NCBI GenBank assembly: GCA_934141445.1
Contig: CAKPCF010000002.1
Span: 58,638-122,637, forward strand
Origin: an uncultured Clostridia bacterium
GTDB lineage: Bacteria; Bacillota; Clostridia; TANB77; CAG-508
Length of the DNA stretch: 64,000 nt
Direction: 5' to 3'
A model generated the notes under the pieces. It was not told where the DNA came from. It was given only the letters and a program-made list of their open reading frames with translations, and did no database searches. Shown one piece after another: positions 26,659-34,334 of the stretch. The stretch's first letter is position 1; every line of letters starts with the position of its first letter. The position numbers were made by a program, and so were the translations under genes.

Positions 26659-27656
26659 TGAGTATTGAAAATGAAGCAGCAAATGTCAACATTTTATTAG
26701 TTGATGATGATGAGAACTACTTGGAGATGACAAAAATGTATTTAGAGGATAATGGTATGAAAATTACTACTTATTCAAATCCAACAGAAGCATTAGAAGT
26801 GTGCAAAAAGAAAAAAATTGATATTGTTTTATTAGATTATTTTATGCCTCAAATGACTGGCGAAGAATTTGTAAAAGAATTAAGGTCTGTAAATAATACA
26901 ACTTTAGTAATTTTACAAACAGGTTTTGCTGAGAAAAAACCACCAATAGAAATGCTTACAAATCTTGATATTCAAGGATATTATGATAAGACTAAAGAAA
27001 TCGACGAACTTTTATTGCTAACACTATCTGCAATAAAAACAATTAAATTGATGAAATTAAGTCAAAAGCAAGAAATAAAAATTGATTTGTTAAATTATAA
27101 AAAACAATTTTTAGGTGATTTAATAGTTGGATTAGTAAATGAAGCTAAGGACCAATTATTTGCAATAAGTATTGCTAATAAATCTATTGAAGAAGAATCT
27201 AATTTATTTAAAGATGAAAATGGAGTAATTTCTAGAGCAAATAATAAATTAGGTGAATTATTTGAAACAATCAACTTTGAAAGTATTGAACATGCAACAG
27301 CAGGCGAGATAATAAATGCAATCAATATTTTATTAAAAAACAAAAAGAGTTCAGAGGGAATTCTTATAGATTATAAAATTGATACAAATGATGTTGATAA
27401 AATAGTATTTTCAGATGGTGTTGATAGTTTAATTTATATAATAGTTGAAACAGTAAATTATTTCTTAACCAAAGACATAAAAAATGTAGAAATTGCATTT
27501 GAACAAGATGAAGAAAAATGCTATATAAAAATATTAAATTCAACAACATATACAAAAGAATTTATTAAAACTATAGTTTTAATTTTATCAGAGAATACTC
27601 AAATAGGAATTGATATTAAAGATGGTAAAATTACTTTAGCAGTACCAAAAGTATAA
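26658..27656 (+). CDS. Response regulator with a degenerate kinase-like C-terminal region
   Basis: A 332-residue protein. Residues 10-130 form a receiver domain with acidic pocket LVDDDE, phospho-acceptor Asp60 (VLLDYFMP), Thr (LQTGF) and a switch Lys near 111. There is no DNA-binding domain. The rest (about 140-332) has a helical pair followed by an alpha/beta region in the order of a DHp plus ATPase domain but without a clear phospho-His or G boxes, so it may be an inactive kinase-like partner or dimer module. It starts in the stop codon of the kinase gene (TAATG). Confidence 0.85.
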   Translation: MSIENEAANVNILLVDDDENYLEMTKMYLEDNGMKITTYSNPTEALEVCKKKKIDIVLLDYFMPQMTGEEFVKELRSVNNTTLVILQTGFAEKKPPIEMLTNLDIQGYYDKTKEIDELLLLTLSAIKTIKLMKLSQKQEIKIDLLNYKKQFLGDLIVGLVNEAKDQLFAISIANKSIEEESNLFKDENGVISRANNKLGELFETINFESIEHATAGEIINAINILLKNKKSSEGILIDYKIDTNDVDKIVFSDGVDSLIYIIVETVNYFLTKDIKNVEIAFEQDEEKCYIKILNSTTYTKEFIKTIVLILSENTQIGIDIKDGKITLAVPKV

Positions 27657-27675
27657 AAGTTAGAAAATGAAAATA

Positions 27676-27701
27676 AAAACCAGTTGTAATGACTGGTTTT
27701 T
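27676..27701 (+). terminator. Terminator of the two-component operon
   Basis: AAAACCAGT pairs with ACTGGTTTT across a 7-nt loop, with T at the end. Confidence 0.88.
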
Positions 27702-27759
27702 AATGTTATAATATTTTATGTAAAAAGGCATTATATTAAATATAATGTAATCTATTTAT

Positions 27760-28113
27760 GGGGGTGTATTTGGTTTCGACAGTAATTTAGAAGGATAAAT
27801 AGCGAGTAGTGGAGGTGCCTGGCCACTTAAAAAGGCGCAATTTAATAATAAACGCTAATAACGAAGAATTAGCTTACGCTGCCTAATTGCAGTGTCGTTC
27901 TTTTCTAGAACCTACGGCTAGAAAAAGGGCGTCGAATTAGTAGGAAACAAAGCAAATTGATACTCTTGCGATTTGTGGGTATTTTACACGAGTTACTTTT
28001 TCTAAAATATGTTTGTTTATGTTAGAAAAGGGAAAATAAAGAACAAACTGCACTCGGAGAAGTTTATGTGGAAGAATTATTGGACCGGAGTTCGACTCTC
28101 CGCACCTCCACCA
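27760..28113 (+). ncRNA. ssrA: tmRNA (transfer-messenger RNA)
   Basis: A 354-nt RNA. The 5' GGGGGTG pairs with the 3' CACCTCC, including the G3-U70 wobble that marks alanine charging; the T arm GGAGTTCGACTCTCC and CCA end are encoded. The tag frame GCT..TAA at 27854-27886 encodes ANNEELAYAA, the expected degradation tag. Pseudoknot regions fill the centre. A TATAAT lies at 27741-27746. It rescues stalled ribosomes with SmpB, which is not in the window. Confidence 0.97.
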
Positions 28114-28148
28114 AAAATTAAAATAATAAATATATAAAGGAGAAACAA

Positions 28149-28859
28149 ATGAAAAAAGACGAAGCAAATGTAAGTATATCAACAGTATTTTTAGTATTAG
28201 CGATTTTAGTTATTATTGTAATGGGATATTTTATGTATAAACTAAATATTGAAAAAAATGACTCAATAAATCAAGCAAAAGAATTAGATACTAGAGTTGG
28301 AGAACTAGAAAATTCTTTAAAAAATTTACAAGAAACGAAAGAAACAGAGGATGAAGGAAAGACTGAACTATCAAACTTAGAATATATTGAAAATTTTAAT
28401 AACTCTATTACAAAAGAATTAGGTAAAGATAATATGATTTATATTCCTTTATCAAAATTCGATTATGAAAATGGAACAGGGTATTTATCAGTTAATAATA
28501 AGAATGAAGCATATATTTATTTGGATACAATTGAAGGATATAATGATGCAAGTAATACTAAAAAAATTGCTGACAATGTAGTTAATGCATGGTATTGCGA
28601 AGAAGGTCAAGTGCCAGGTAATAATTTTATTGTATTTCTAAAAAAAGATGGAACAGTTACATATGTTAGATTTAGAACAGATAGTGATAAAACAGTTTTT
28701 GAAGCTAGTGAAAAAATTATAACAGGTGTTGAAAATATCACTAACATTATAAAAATAGAAGGTGGAGATGAAAATGGAATTGGTGGATATGGTGTATTAT
28801 TTGTTAAAGCAGATGGAACTTGTTTACCATATTCAAGCCTAGAAAACATGACTAAATAA
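28149..28859 (+). CDS. Membrane-anchored protein with coiled coil, unknown
   Basis: A 236-residue protein with one N-terminal transmembrane helix (about 11-32), a coiled coil (about 36-75) and a globular domain to the end, probably outside the cell. The C-terminal part has repeated beta patterns such as FIVFLKKDGTVTYVRF and YGVLFVKADGTC, which resemble RCC1- or propeller-like strands. AAAGGAG precedes the ATG. Function is not recognised. Confidence 0.65.
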   Translation: MKKDEANVSISTVFLVLAILVIIVMGYFMYKLNIEKNDSINQAKELDTRVGELENSLKNLQETKETEDEGKTELSNLEYIENFNNSITKELGKDNMIYIPLSKFDYENGTGYLSVNNKNEAYIYLDTIEGYNDASNTKKIADNVVNAWYCEEGQVPGNNFIVFLKKDGTVTYVRFRTDSDKTVFEASEKIITGVENITNIIKIEGGDENGIGGYGVLFVKADGTCLPYSSLENMTK

Positions 28860-28905
28860 AGAAGTTTTTGAATTTTTATAATATAGAAATATTGCAAAAA
28901 TTTAT

Positions 28906-28934
28906 TTGACTTTTCTTAAATATCTGTATATAAT
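28906..28934 (+). promoter_or_regulatory. Promoter of the candidate antitoxin RNA
   Basis: TTGACT (28906-28911), 17-bp spacer, consensus TATAAT (28929-28934). Confidence 0.8.
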
Positions 28935-28940
28935 AAATAT

Positions 28941-29024
28941 AGGAAATGAACATACAGAAATGTATGTTGTCACTTATATGTAACAAACACTACATTGCCG
29001 TCCAAAGCAAAATGTAGTGTTTTT
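28941..29024 (+). ncRNA. Candidate type I antitoxin RNA
   Basis: A transcript of about 85 nt predicted from the promoter at 28906 and the strong terminator at 28985-29022. No start codon with a ribosome site is followed by a real frame. It runs opposite to the toxin mRNA and would be complementary to its 3' untranslated region, as in TxpA/RatA or BsrG/SR4 of Bacillus. A small hairpin ACATACA/TGTATGT lies in its 5' part. Confidence 0.65.
28985..29022. terminator. Shared terminator of the convergent toxin and RNA genes
   Basis: A perfect 12-bp stem AAACACTACATT (28985-28996) / AATGTAGTGTTT (29011-29022), loop of 14 nt, followed by TTTTATTT on the + side and a weaker T-rich stretch on the - side. 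Confidence 0.88.
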
Positions 29025-29026
29025 AT

Positions 29027-29131
29027 TTATTCCTTATTAGTACAAATTATGTATATAACTGTCAATAAGGCTACGTTTATAGTTACTGAAATCATAAATC
29101 CTATGATTAAGAATAATAAGAATTCTACCAT
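29027..29131 (-). CDS. Candidate type I toxin, 34-residue hydrophobic peptide
   Basis: A small gene with ATG at 29131 and stop at 29029-29027. The peptide begins MVEFLLFLIIGFMISVTINV and ends with a polar CTNKE tail: one transmembrane helix with a charged C terminus, as in TxpA/BsrG/holin-like type I toxins that damage the membrane. A GAGGTGGTG Shine-Dalgarno lies just before the start. It has its own promoter (29245-29217, - strand) and an 80-nt leader with a hairpin (AGCTTTCTGCT region). The 28860-29377 interval holds no other gene. Confidence 0.7.
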   Translation of the reverse strand: MVEFLLFLIIGFMISVTINVALLTVIYIICTNKE

Positions 29132-29216
29132 AAACACCACCTCACTTTCTCATAGCAGAAAGCTATGAAGTAAAGTGGCAACACACATCTGCTTTTAGTT
29201 CATTTCCATGCCAGTT

Positions 29217-29245
29217 AGTATAACATAGGTATTATAACAAATCAA
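29217..29245 (-). promoter_or_regulatory. Toxin promoter
   Basis: On the - strand: TTGATT (29245-29240), 17-bp spacer, TGTTATACT (extended -10, TATACT at 29222-29217). Confidence 0.7.
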
Positions 29246-29377
29246 GATAAAAGAACAAAATTTCGCAATTGATATATAAATAATTATCTTAAGAAATAAT
29301 TTATATTTTTTATATTGAAAAAAATTTTCTTTTATGATAGCATTTTTACAAATAAAGGAGAAAAAGGGGATATACAA

Positions 29378-31594
29378 ATGCTAAAATTAGAAAATGTTTC
29401 CAAATATTATTATAATAATGGAATAATAGCAGTAGGATTTTCAAAAGTTAATTTGGAATTAAAGCTAGGTGAATTTGTTGTAATAACAGGTGAATCTGGA
29501 AGTGGTAAGTCAACTTTGTTAAATGTAATTTCTGGTTTAGATTCTTATGAAGATGGAGAAATGTTTATAAATGGAAAAGAAACTAGCCATTATACAGAAA
29601 AAGATTTTGAAGATTATAGAAGAAAATACATAGCAAATATTTTTCAAAGTTTCAATTTAGTAAATAGTTATACTGTTTACCAAAACATAGAACTTGTTAT
29701 GTTATTAAATGGATATAAAAAATATAAAGTTAAAAAACAAATTTTAAAAATTATAGATGAAGTAGGGCTTACGAAATTCAAAAATACAAAAGTTTCAAAA
29801 TTATCAGGTGGTCAAAAACAAAGAGTGGCTATCGCAAGAGCTATGGTTAAAGATACACCAATAATTGTTGCAGATGAACCAACAGGAAATCTAGATACAG
29901 AATCTGCAAAAGATGTATTAGAAATTCTAAAAAGAGTTGCAAAAGATAAGTTAGTAGTTATGGTAACGCATAATATAGAGCAAGTGGAACAATATGCTAC
30001 TAGAGTAATAAAAATGCATGATGGAAGAATTATAGAAAACAATGAAATAAAGAAGATTGAAGAAGAGCCAAAAATCGAAGCAAGCAAATATAAAAATCTA
30101 ACATTATTTAATAAATTCAGACTAGGAATAAGAAATACATTTAATATAAAATCAAAATTTGTATTGTTATTAGTTGTTTTTGCTTTTATGAGTACGGCTT
30201 TAGTTGCAGAATATGGAAGTTTTAAGGCGGCGGAAGAAGATTCGCTTGATGAAGGTGTATCAAGTTGGGTATTAAGAGATACAGCTAAAGAGAGAATACT
30301 TGTCAGAAAGCAAGATAAAACAGCTTTTATAGATAGTGATTTAGAAAATATAAAAGCACTTTCAAATATAGGTACTGTTGTTGAAAATGATATGTTTATT
30401 GATTCATATATTAGTTTACAAAAACAAGAAAATGATAGTATGGTATATTATTCTTATTCAGGTTCTTGTAAGGATATAAGTAATTTCAGTGGTAACCTAG
30501 AATATGGAAGAATGCCAGAAAATGATTCAGAAGTAATAATTTCTATGAATAAAAATGACTATGAGTTAAACCAAGGAATTGATAATGTATTGAATCAACA
30601 ATATACAATATATGATCCAACAGGTAGAACTGATATTAAAACAGTTACTGTTGTAGGAATAGTATTTAATGAAAAGAAATATGACTACAATTCTACAATA
30701 TATGTTGATAAAGGAATATTAGATTCATTAAGAGTATATTTAAATCAATATTATAGTAAATTAAAAATTTTAGCAAATGATAAATATAAAAATTATGAGA
30801 TTGTGCCAACTGACAAAGTTGAATCAGGTTGTGCATATGTAAATGATGCAGAAAAATATAATTATAAAAATGATAGAATTAGAGGAACTAAATTAAATAT
30901 AACAGCAAGTAATATTTACTATGAAAAAGACCTAGAACTAACAATTACTAATACATTTACAGAATATAATTTTAAGAGATTAACAGGTTTAAAAGACTAT
31001 TACAGAAACTATAATTCTTTATTTATAAATACAGAAGATTATTATTCTATGTTTGATGAGCCTTCATACCAAATCAGTGTATATGTAAAAGATAAAAATA
31101 CAATTGATCAAACAATGCAAGAATTAAATAATATGGGATTAACTACTAAAAAAGCAAGTGATTTTGAAGTAAACTACAATGCTGAATCTTATAAGTTTAT
31201 AAAAATTATTAGAACTGTTGTAACAATAGTTGTACTTATTGTATTGTTCTTTATTTCATACTTTATAATAAGAGTAATCTTAAAATCAAGAAATGTATAT
31301 TTTACAACATTGAGGATGTTGGGAGCAAATGTTAGAACAATTAGAGCTGTATTAGATATAGAATTGTTTAATATTTACACTATTGCGTATGCTCTACTAA
31401 TGGGATTTTGCTATATGTTAAATGAAAATATAATTGAAATACAAGTAGCAACGAAAATCTTAAAATACTTGAGCGTAAAAGAATTTACAATAATTTATTT
31501 GTGCCTTGCTGTAATGGCAATATTACTTTCAAGAAAAGTATCAAGAAAGATATTCAAAAAGACTGCCATTTCAACATACAATGAGGAGGTGTAA
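29378..31594 (+). CDS. ABC exporter, ATPase-permease fusion (MacB/FtsX type) I
   Basis: A 738-residue protein. An N-terminal ATPase has GESGSGKST (Walker A, about 38), KLSGGQKQRVAIARAM (signature) and ADEPTGNLD (Walker B). After a linker, one transmembrane helix (FVLLLVVFAFMSTALVA), a large outer domain of about 350 residues and three more helices make an FtsX-like permease. Such mechanotransmission transporters export or extract lipids, peptides or antibiotics. The ATG at 29378 is preferred to the one at 29315 since AAAGGGGAT precedes it and homologues start there. It is 2 bp ahead of a second transporter; the two probably form one complex. Confidence 0.88.
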   Translation: MLKLENVSKYYYNNGIIAVGFSKVNLELKLGEFVVITGESGSGKSTLLNVISGLDSYEDGEMFINGKETSHYTEKDFEDYRRKYIANIFQSFNLVNSYTVYQNIELVMLLNGYKKYKVKKQILKIIDEVGLTKFKNTKVSKLSGGQKQRVAIARAMVKDTPIIVADEPTGNLDTESAKDVLEILKRVAKDKLVVMVTHNIEQVEQYATRVIKMHDGRIIENNEIKKIEEEPKIEASKYKNLTLFNKFRLGIRNTFNIKSKFVLLLVVFAFMSTALVAEYGSFKAAEEDSLDEGVSSWVLRDTAKERILVRKQDKTAFIDSDLENIKALSNIGTVVENDMFIDSYISLQKQENDSMVYYSYSGSCKDISNFSGNLEYGRMPENDSEVIISMNKNDYELNQGIDNVLNQQYTIYDPTGRTDIKTVTVVGIVFNEKKYDYNSTIYVDKGILDSLRVYLNQYYSKLKILANDKYKNYEIVPTDKVESGCAYVNDAEKYNYKNDRIRGTKLNITASNIYYEKDLELTITNTFTEYNFKRLTGLKDYYRNYNSLFINTEDYYSMFDEPSYQISVYVKDKNTIDQTMQELNNMGLTTKKASDFEVNYNAESYKFIKIIRTVVTIVVLIVLFFISYFIIRVILKSRNVYFTTLRMLGANVRTIRAVLDIELFNIYTIAYALLMGFCYMLNENIIEIQVATKILKYLSVKEFTIIYLCLAVMAILLSRKVSRKIFKKTAISTYNEEV

Positions 31595-31596
31595 AT

Positions 31597-34056
31597 ATGA
31601 TAAAGTTAGAAAAAGTAAATAAATATTTTAACAGATATAAAAGAAATCAAATACATATCATAAATAATACCTCTTTAGAACTTGGAGACACAGGACTAGT
31701 TGCAATTTTAGGACAATCTGGTAGTGGTAAAACAACTTTATTAAATGCTATAGGTGGACTAGATAAAGTAAATCGTGGAAAAATATATATAAATGGAAAG
31801 AAAATTACTAGAAGAACAGTAAATACAGTTGATAGGATAAGAAACTTAAATATAGGCTACATTTTTCAAGATTATAAATTGATTGAAAATTTATCAGTTT
31901 ATGAAAATATTGCGATGGCTTTGAGAATGATAGGAATTACTAATAAAAAAGAAATTGATAAAAGAGTTAATTATGTACTTGAAGCTGTAAAGATGGAAAG
32001 ATACAAAAAAAGACCAGCTTTGATGTTATCTGGTGGTGAAAAACAAAGAGTTTCAATTGCTAGAGCTTTGGCTAAAAACCCAAGCATTGTTATAGCTGAT
32101 GAACCTACTGGAAATCTTGATAGCAAAAACTCATTAGAAGTAATGAATATCATAAAAGCTATTTCAAAAGAAAAATTAGTTATACTAGTTACACATGAAG
32201 TTGATCTTGCAAAATTCTATGCTAGTAGAATTTTAGAAATAAAAGATGGTAAAATAGTTAATGATTATGAAAATAATGTTACTGAATCACTAGAATATAG
32301 ATTAGATAATAAGATATATTTAAAAGATTTCAAAAACATAGAAAATATTCATAGTGAAAATGAAAATTTAAATGTAAATATTTATTCAAATGAAGAAAAA
32401 AATAAAATAAATGTAAATGTAGTTATTAAAGATGGCAATGTATATATAGAAGCAAAAGATAAGCAAATAGAAGTAATTGATGAAAATTCAGCTATTGAAT
32501 TTGTTGATGACCATTATAAAAAAATTGATAAAAGTATATATGAACAATATGACTATAATTTAGATGAAATAGGTGAGAAAAAGTATAAGTTAAAATATAA
32601 ATCTATTTATGGAATTATAAAATCATTAGTTAAAGGTTTTCAAAAGGTATTTGATTATAGTATTTTAAAGAAAATATTGATGCTAGGATTTTTTGCTTCA
32701 AGCTTATTTATTGTATATGCGATAAGTAATATTTATGGAGTTTCACAAATAGATGAAAAAGATTTTATTGAAGTAGACAAAAATTACTTAAAAGCAGAGA
32801 TGCCTAAAATTGATGTAGACGAATTTTCAAATTATGAAAATGTAGAAGGTGTTGATTATATTTTGCCAGGAGATGGAAATGTAAGTTTCCAATATACAGC
32901 AGATGATTATATTCAAACTGCAAAATATACACTTGAAATATCAGGTTCAATGGTAAGTTTAGACAAAATTAAAGAAGAAAATATTTACGCAGGTAGAATG
33001 GCACAAAATGATTATGAAATTTTATTAGATAAAATGGTACTAGATAAAATTGTAAACGATAATAATACAATGCTTAGATATATGGGACTTAAAAACGAAA
33101 ATGAACTATTAAATAAAAATGTTAGCATAGATAATTTGGAAAAATTTACAATAGTTGGATTTGTAAATACAGGTAGTCCTTCAATTTATGTTAGTAGAAA
33201 TTTATTTACAGATATTTTAGCAAATCAAACTAGTAGCGATTTTGGTGGTATTTACAGAATTGACGATTCAGAACAAGAAGAAACAGCAGAAGTTAAAAAT
33301 TATGAATTATATATGGATGATATTACTTTAGTAAAAGGCAGATTACCAGAAAATGATTATGAAGTTATTGTAAATGAAAGTAATAAAGAAACTATGAAAC
33401 TAAATAAAAAGATACCTGAAAAGGTTAATGAAGAAGAACTTACTGTTGTTGGATATTATAGAAGTCAGACAGATAGACAAGACTATTTAGTAAACAATGA
33501 TACAATAATGTATGATATTATATCAAAAGCTAGTGGACTTATGGTGTATTGCAATGGAGATAAGCAAGCTGTACTAAATGAATTTCAAGCAAATTATCAT
33601 ATAAATATCTATGATAAATATGCAAGAGACTTTGATGAATATCAGGAAAGAAGAAAAGATTCAATTAAGAGTAGTATTATCTTAGCAACCATAATTTTAG
33701 CAATATCATTAGTAGAAATATTCTTAATGATTAGAAGTTCATTCTTATCTCGAATAAAAGAAATAGGTGTACTTAGAGCTATTGGTGTTAAGAAAAATGA
33801 TATTTACAGAATGTTTATTGGCGAAATATTTGCAATAACGACTTTAGGAAATTTACCAGGTATATTCTTAATGAATTACATATTATATAATGTATCTAAA
33901 ATTAGTTATTTTAAAGGAATGTTTGTTGTAAATACGAATACATTTTTACTAGGATTATTGCTTGTATATGCATTTAATTTAATTATTGGAGCTATTCCAA
34001 TTTATAAAGTATTAAGAAAACGTCCAGCAGAGATTCTTGCAAGACACGATATATAA
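31597..34056 (+). CDS. ABC exporter, ATPase-permease fusion (MacB/FtsX type) II
   Basis: An 819-residue protein with the same plan as its neighbour: ATPase with GQSGSGKTT, MLSGGEKQRVSIARAL and ADEPTGNLD, then an acidic linker of about 100 residues, a helix (MLGFFASSLFIVYAI), an outer domain and three C-terminal helices; the motif EIGVLRAIGVKKNDI is typical of FtsX-like permeases. AGGAGG precedes the ATG. Sequences of the two outer domains differ clearly, which suggests a heterodimer rather than a recent duplication. Confidence 0.88.
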   Translation: MIKLEKVNKYFNRYKRNQIHIINNTSLELGDTGLVAILGQSGSGKTTLLNAIGGLDKVNRGKIYINGKKITRRTVNTVDRIRNLNIGYIFQDYKLIENLSVYENIAMALRMIGITNKKEIDKRVNYVLEAVKMERYKKRPALMLSGGEKQRVSIARALAKNPSIVIADEPTGNLDSKNSLEVMNIIKAISKEKLVILVTHEVDLAKFYASRILEIKDGKIVNDYENNVTESLEYRLDNKIYLKDFKNIENIHSENENLNVNIYSNEEKNKINVNVVIKDGNVYIEAKDKQIEVIDENSAIEFVDDHYKKIDKSIYEQYDYNLDEIGEKKYKLKYKSIYGIIKSLVKGFQKVFDYSILKKILMLGFFASSLFIVYAISNIYGVSQIDEKDFIEVDKNYLKAEMPKIDVDEFSNYENVEGVDYILPGDGNVSFQYTADDYIQTAKYTLEISGSMVSLDKIKEENIYAGRMAQNDYEILLDKMVLDKIVNDNNTMLRYMGLKNENELLNKNVSIDNLEKFTIVGFVNTGSPSIYVSRNLFTDILANQTSSDFGGIYRIDDSEQEETAEVKNYELYMDDITLVKGRLPENDYEVIVNESNKETMKLNKKIPEKVNEEELTVVGYYRSQTDRQDYLVNNDTIMYDIISKASGLMVYCNGDKQAVLNEFQANYHINIYDKYARDFDEYQERRKDSIKSSIILATIILAISLVEIFLMIRSSFLSRIKEIGVLRAIGVKKNDIYRMFIGEIFAITTLGNLPGIFLMNYILYNVSKISYFKGMFVVNTNTFLLGLLLVYAFNLIIGAIPIYKVLRKRPAEILARHDI

Positions 34057-34075
34057 TAAATTTTTGATAAAATAC

Positions 34076-34104
34076 TTGAAAAGGAAAATACTTTTTAGTA
34101 TAAT
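34076..34104 (+). promoter_or_regulatory. Promoter of the riboswitch-ATPase unit
   Basis: TTGAAA (34076-34081), 17-bp spacer, consensus TATAAT (34099-34104). Confidence 0.82.
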
Positions 34105-34114
34105 ACAAATATGT

Positions 34115-34236
34115 TTAAGAGGGAGTAGCTTATAAATTTACTAATCAACAATCTCGATTTTAAATCTGGTTAGTAAACTCGTAAGAGAAGTGAGACTTTT
34201 AAAGAAATGTTTAGTTTCTTTAGAAGTCTCTTTTTA
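34115..34236 (+). promoter_or_regulatory. Probable yybP-ykoY (Mn2+) riboswitch with terminator
   Basis: The leader has GGGAGTAGCT at its 5' side, a helix TTTACTAATC/GGTTAGTAAA enclosing AACAATC and ATCT, and then GTAAGAGAAGTGAGACTT. This follows the yybP-ykoY pattern of two docked arms that bind Mn2+. The 3' arm can also form a terminator: GAGACTT (34192-34198) with AAGTCTC (34224-34230) plus AAAGAAA/TTTCTTT, then five T. Metal binding would prevent the terminator and turn on the downstream P-type ATPase. Confidence 0.75.
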
Positions 34237-34334
34237 TATTTGTAAGGTATGCTTAATAAAAGATGAAATTTATATTTTACTGTGGAAGAATATTTTATGG
34301 TAAAGTAAAAATAATAAATATAATGGAGGTAGAC

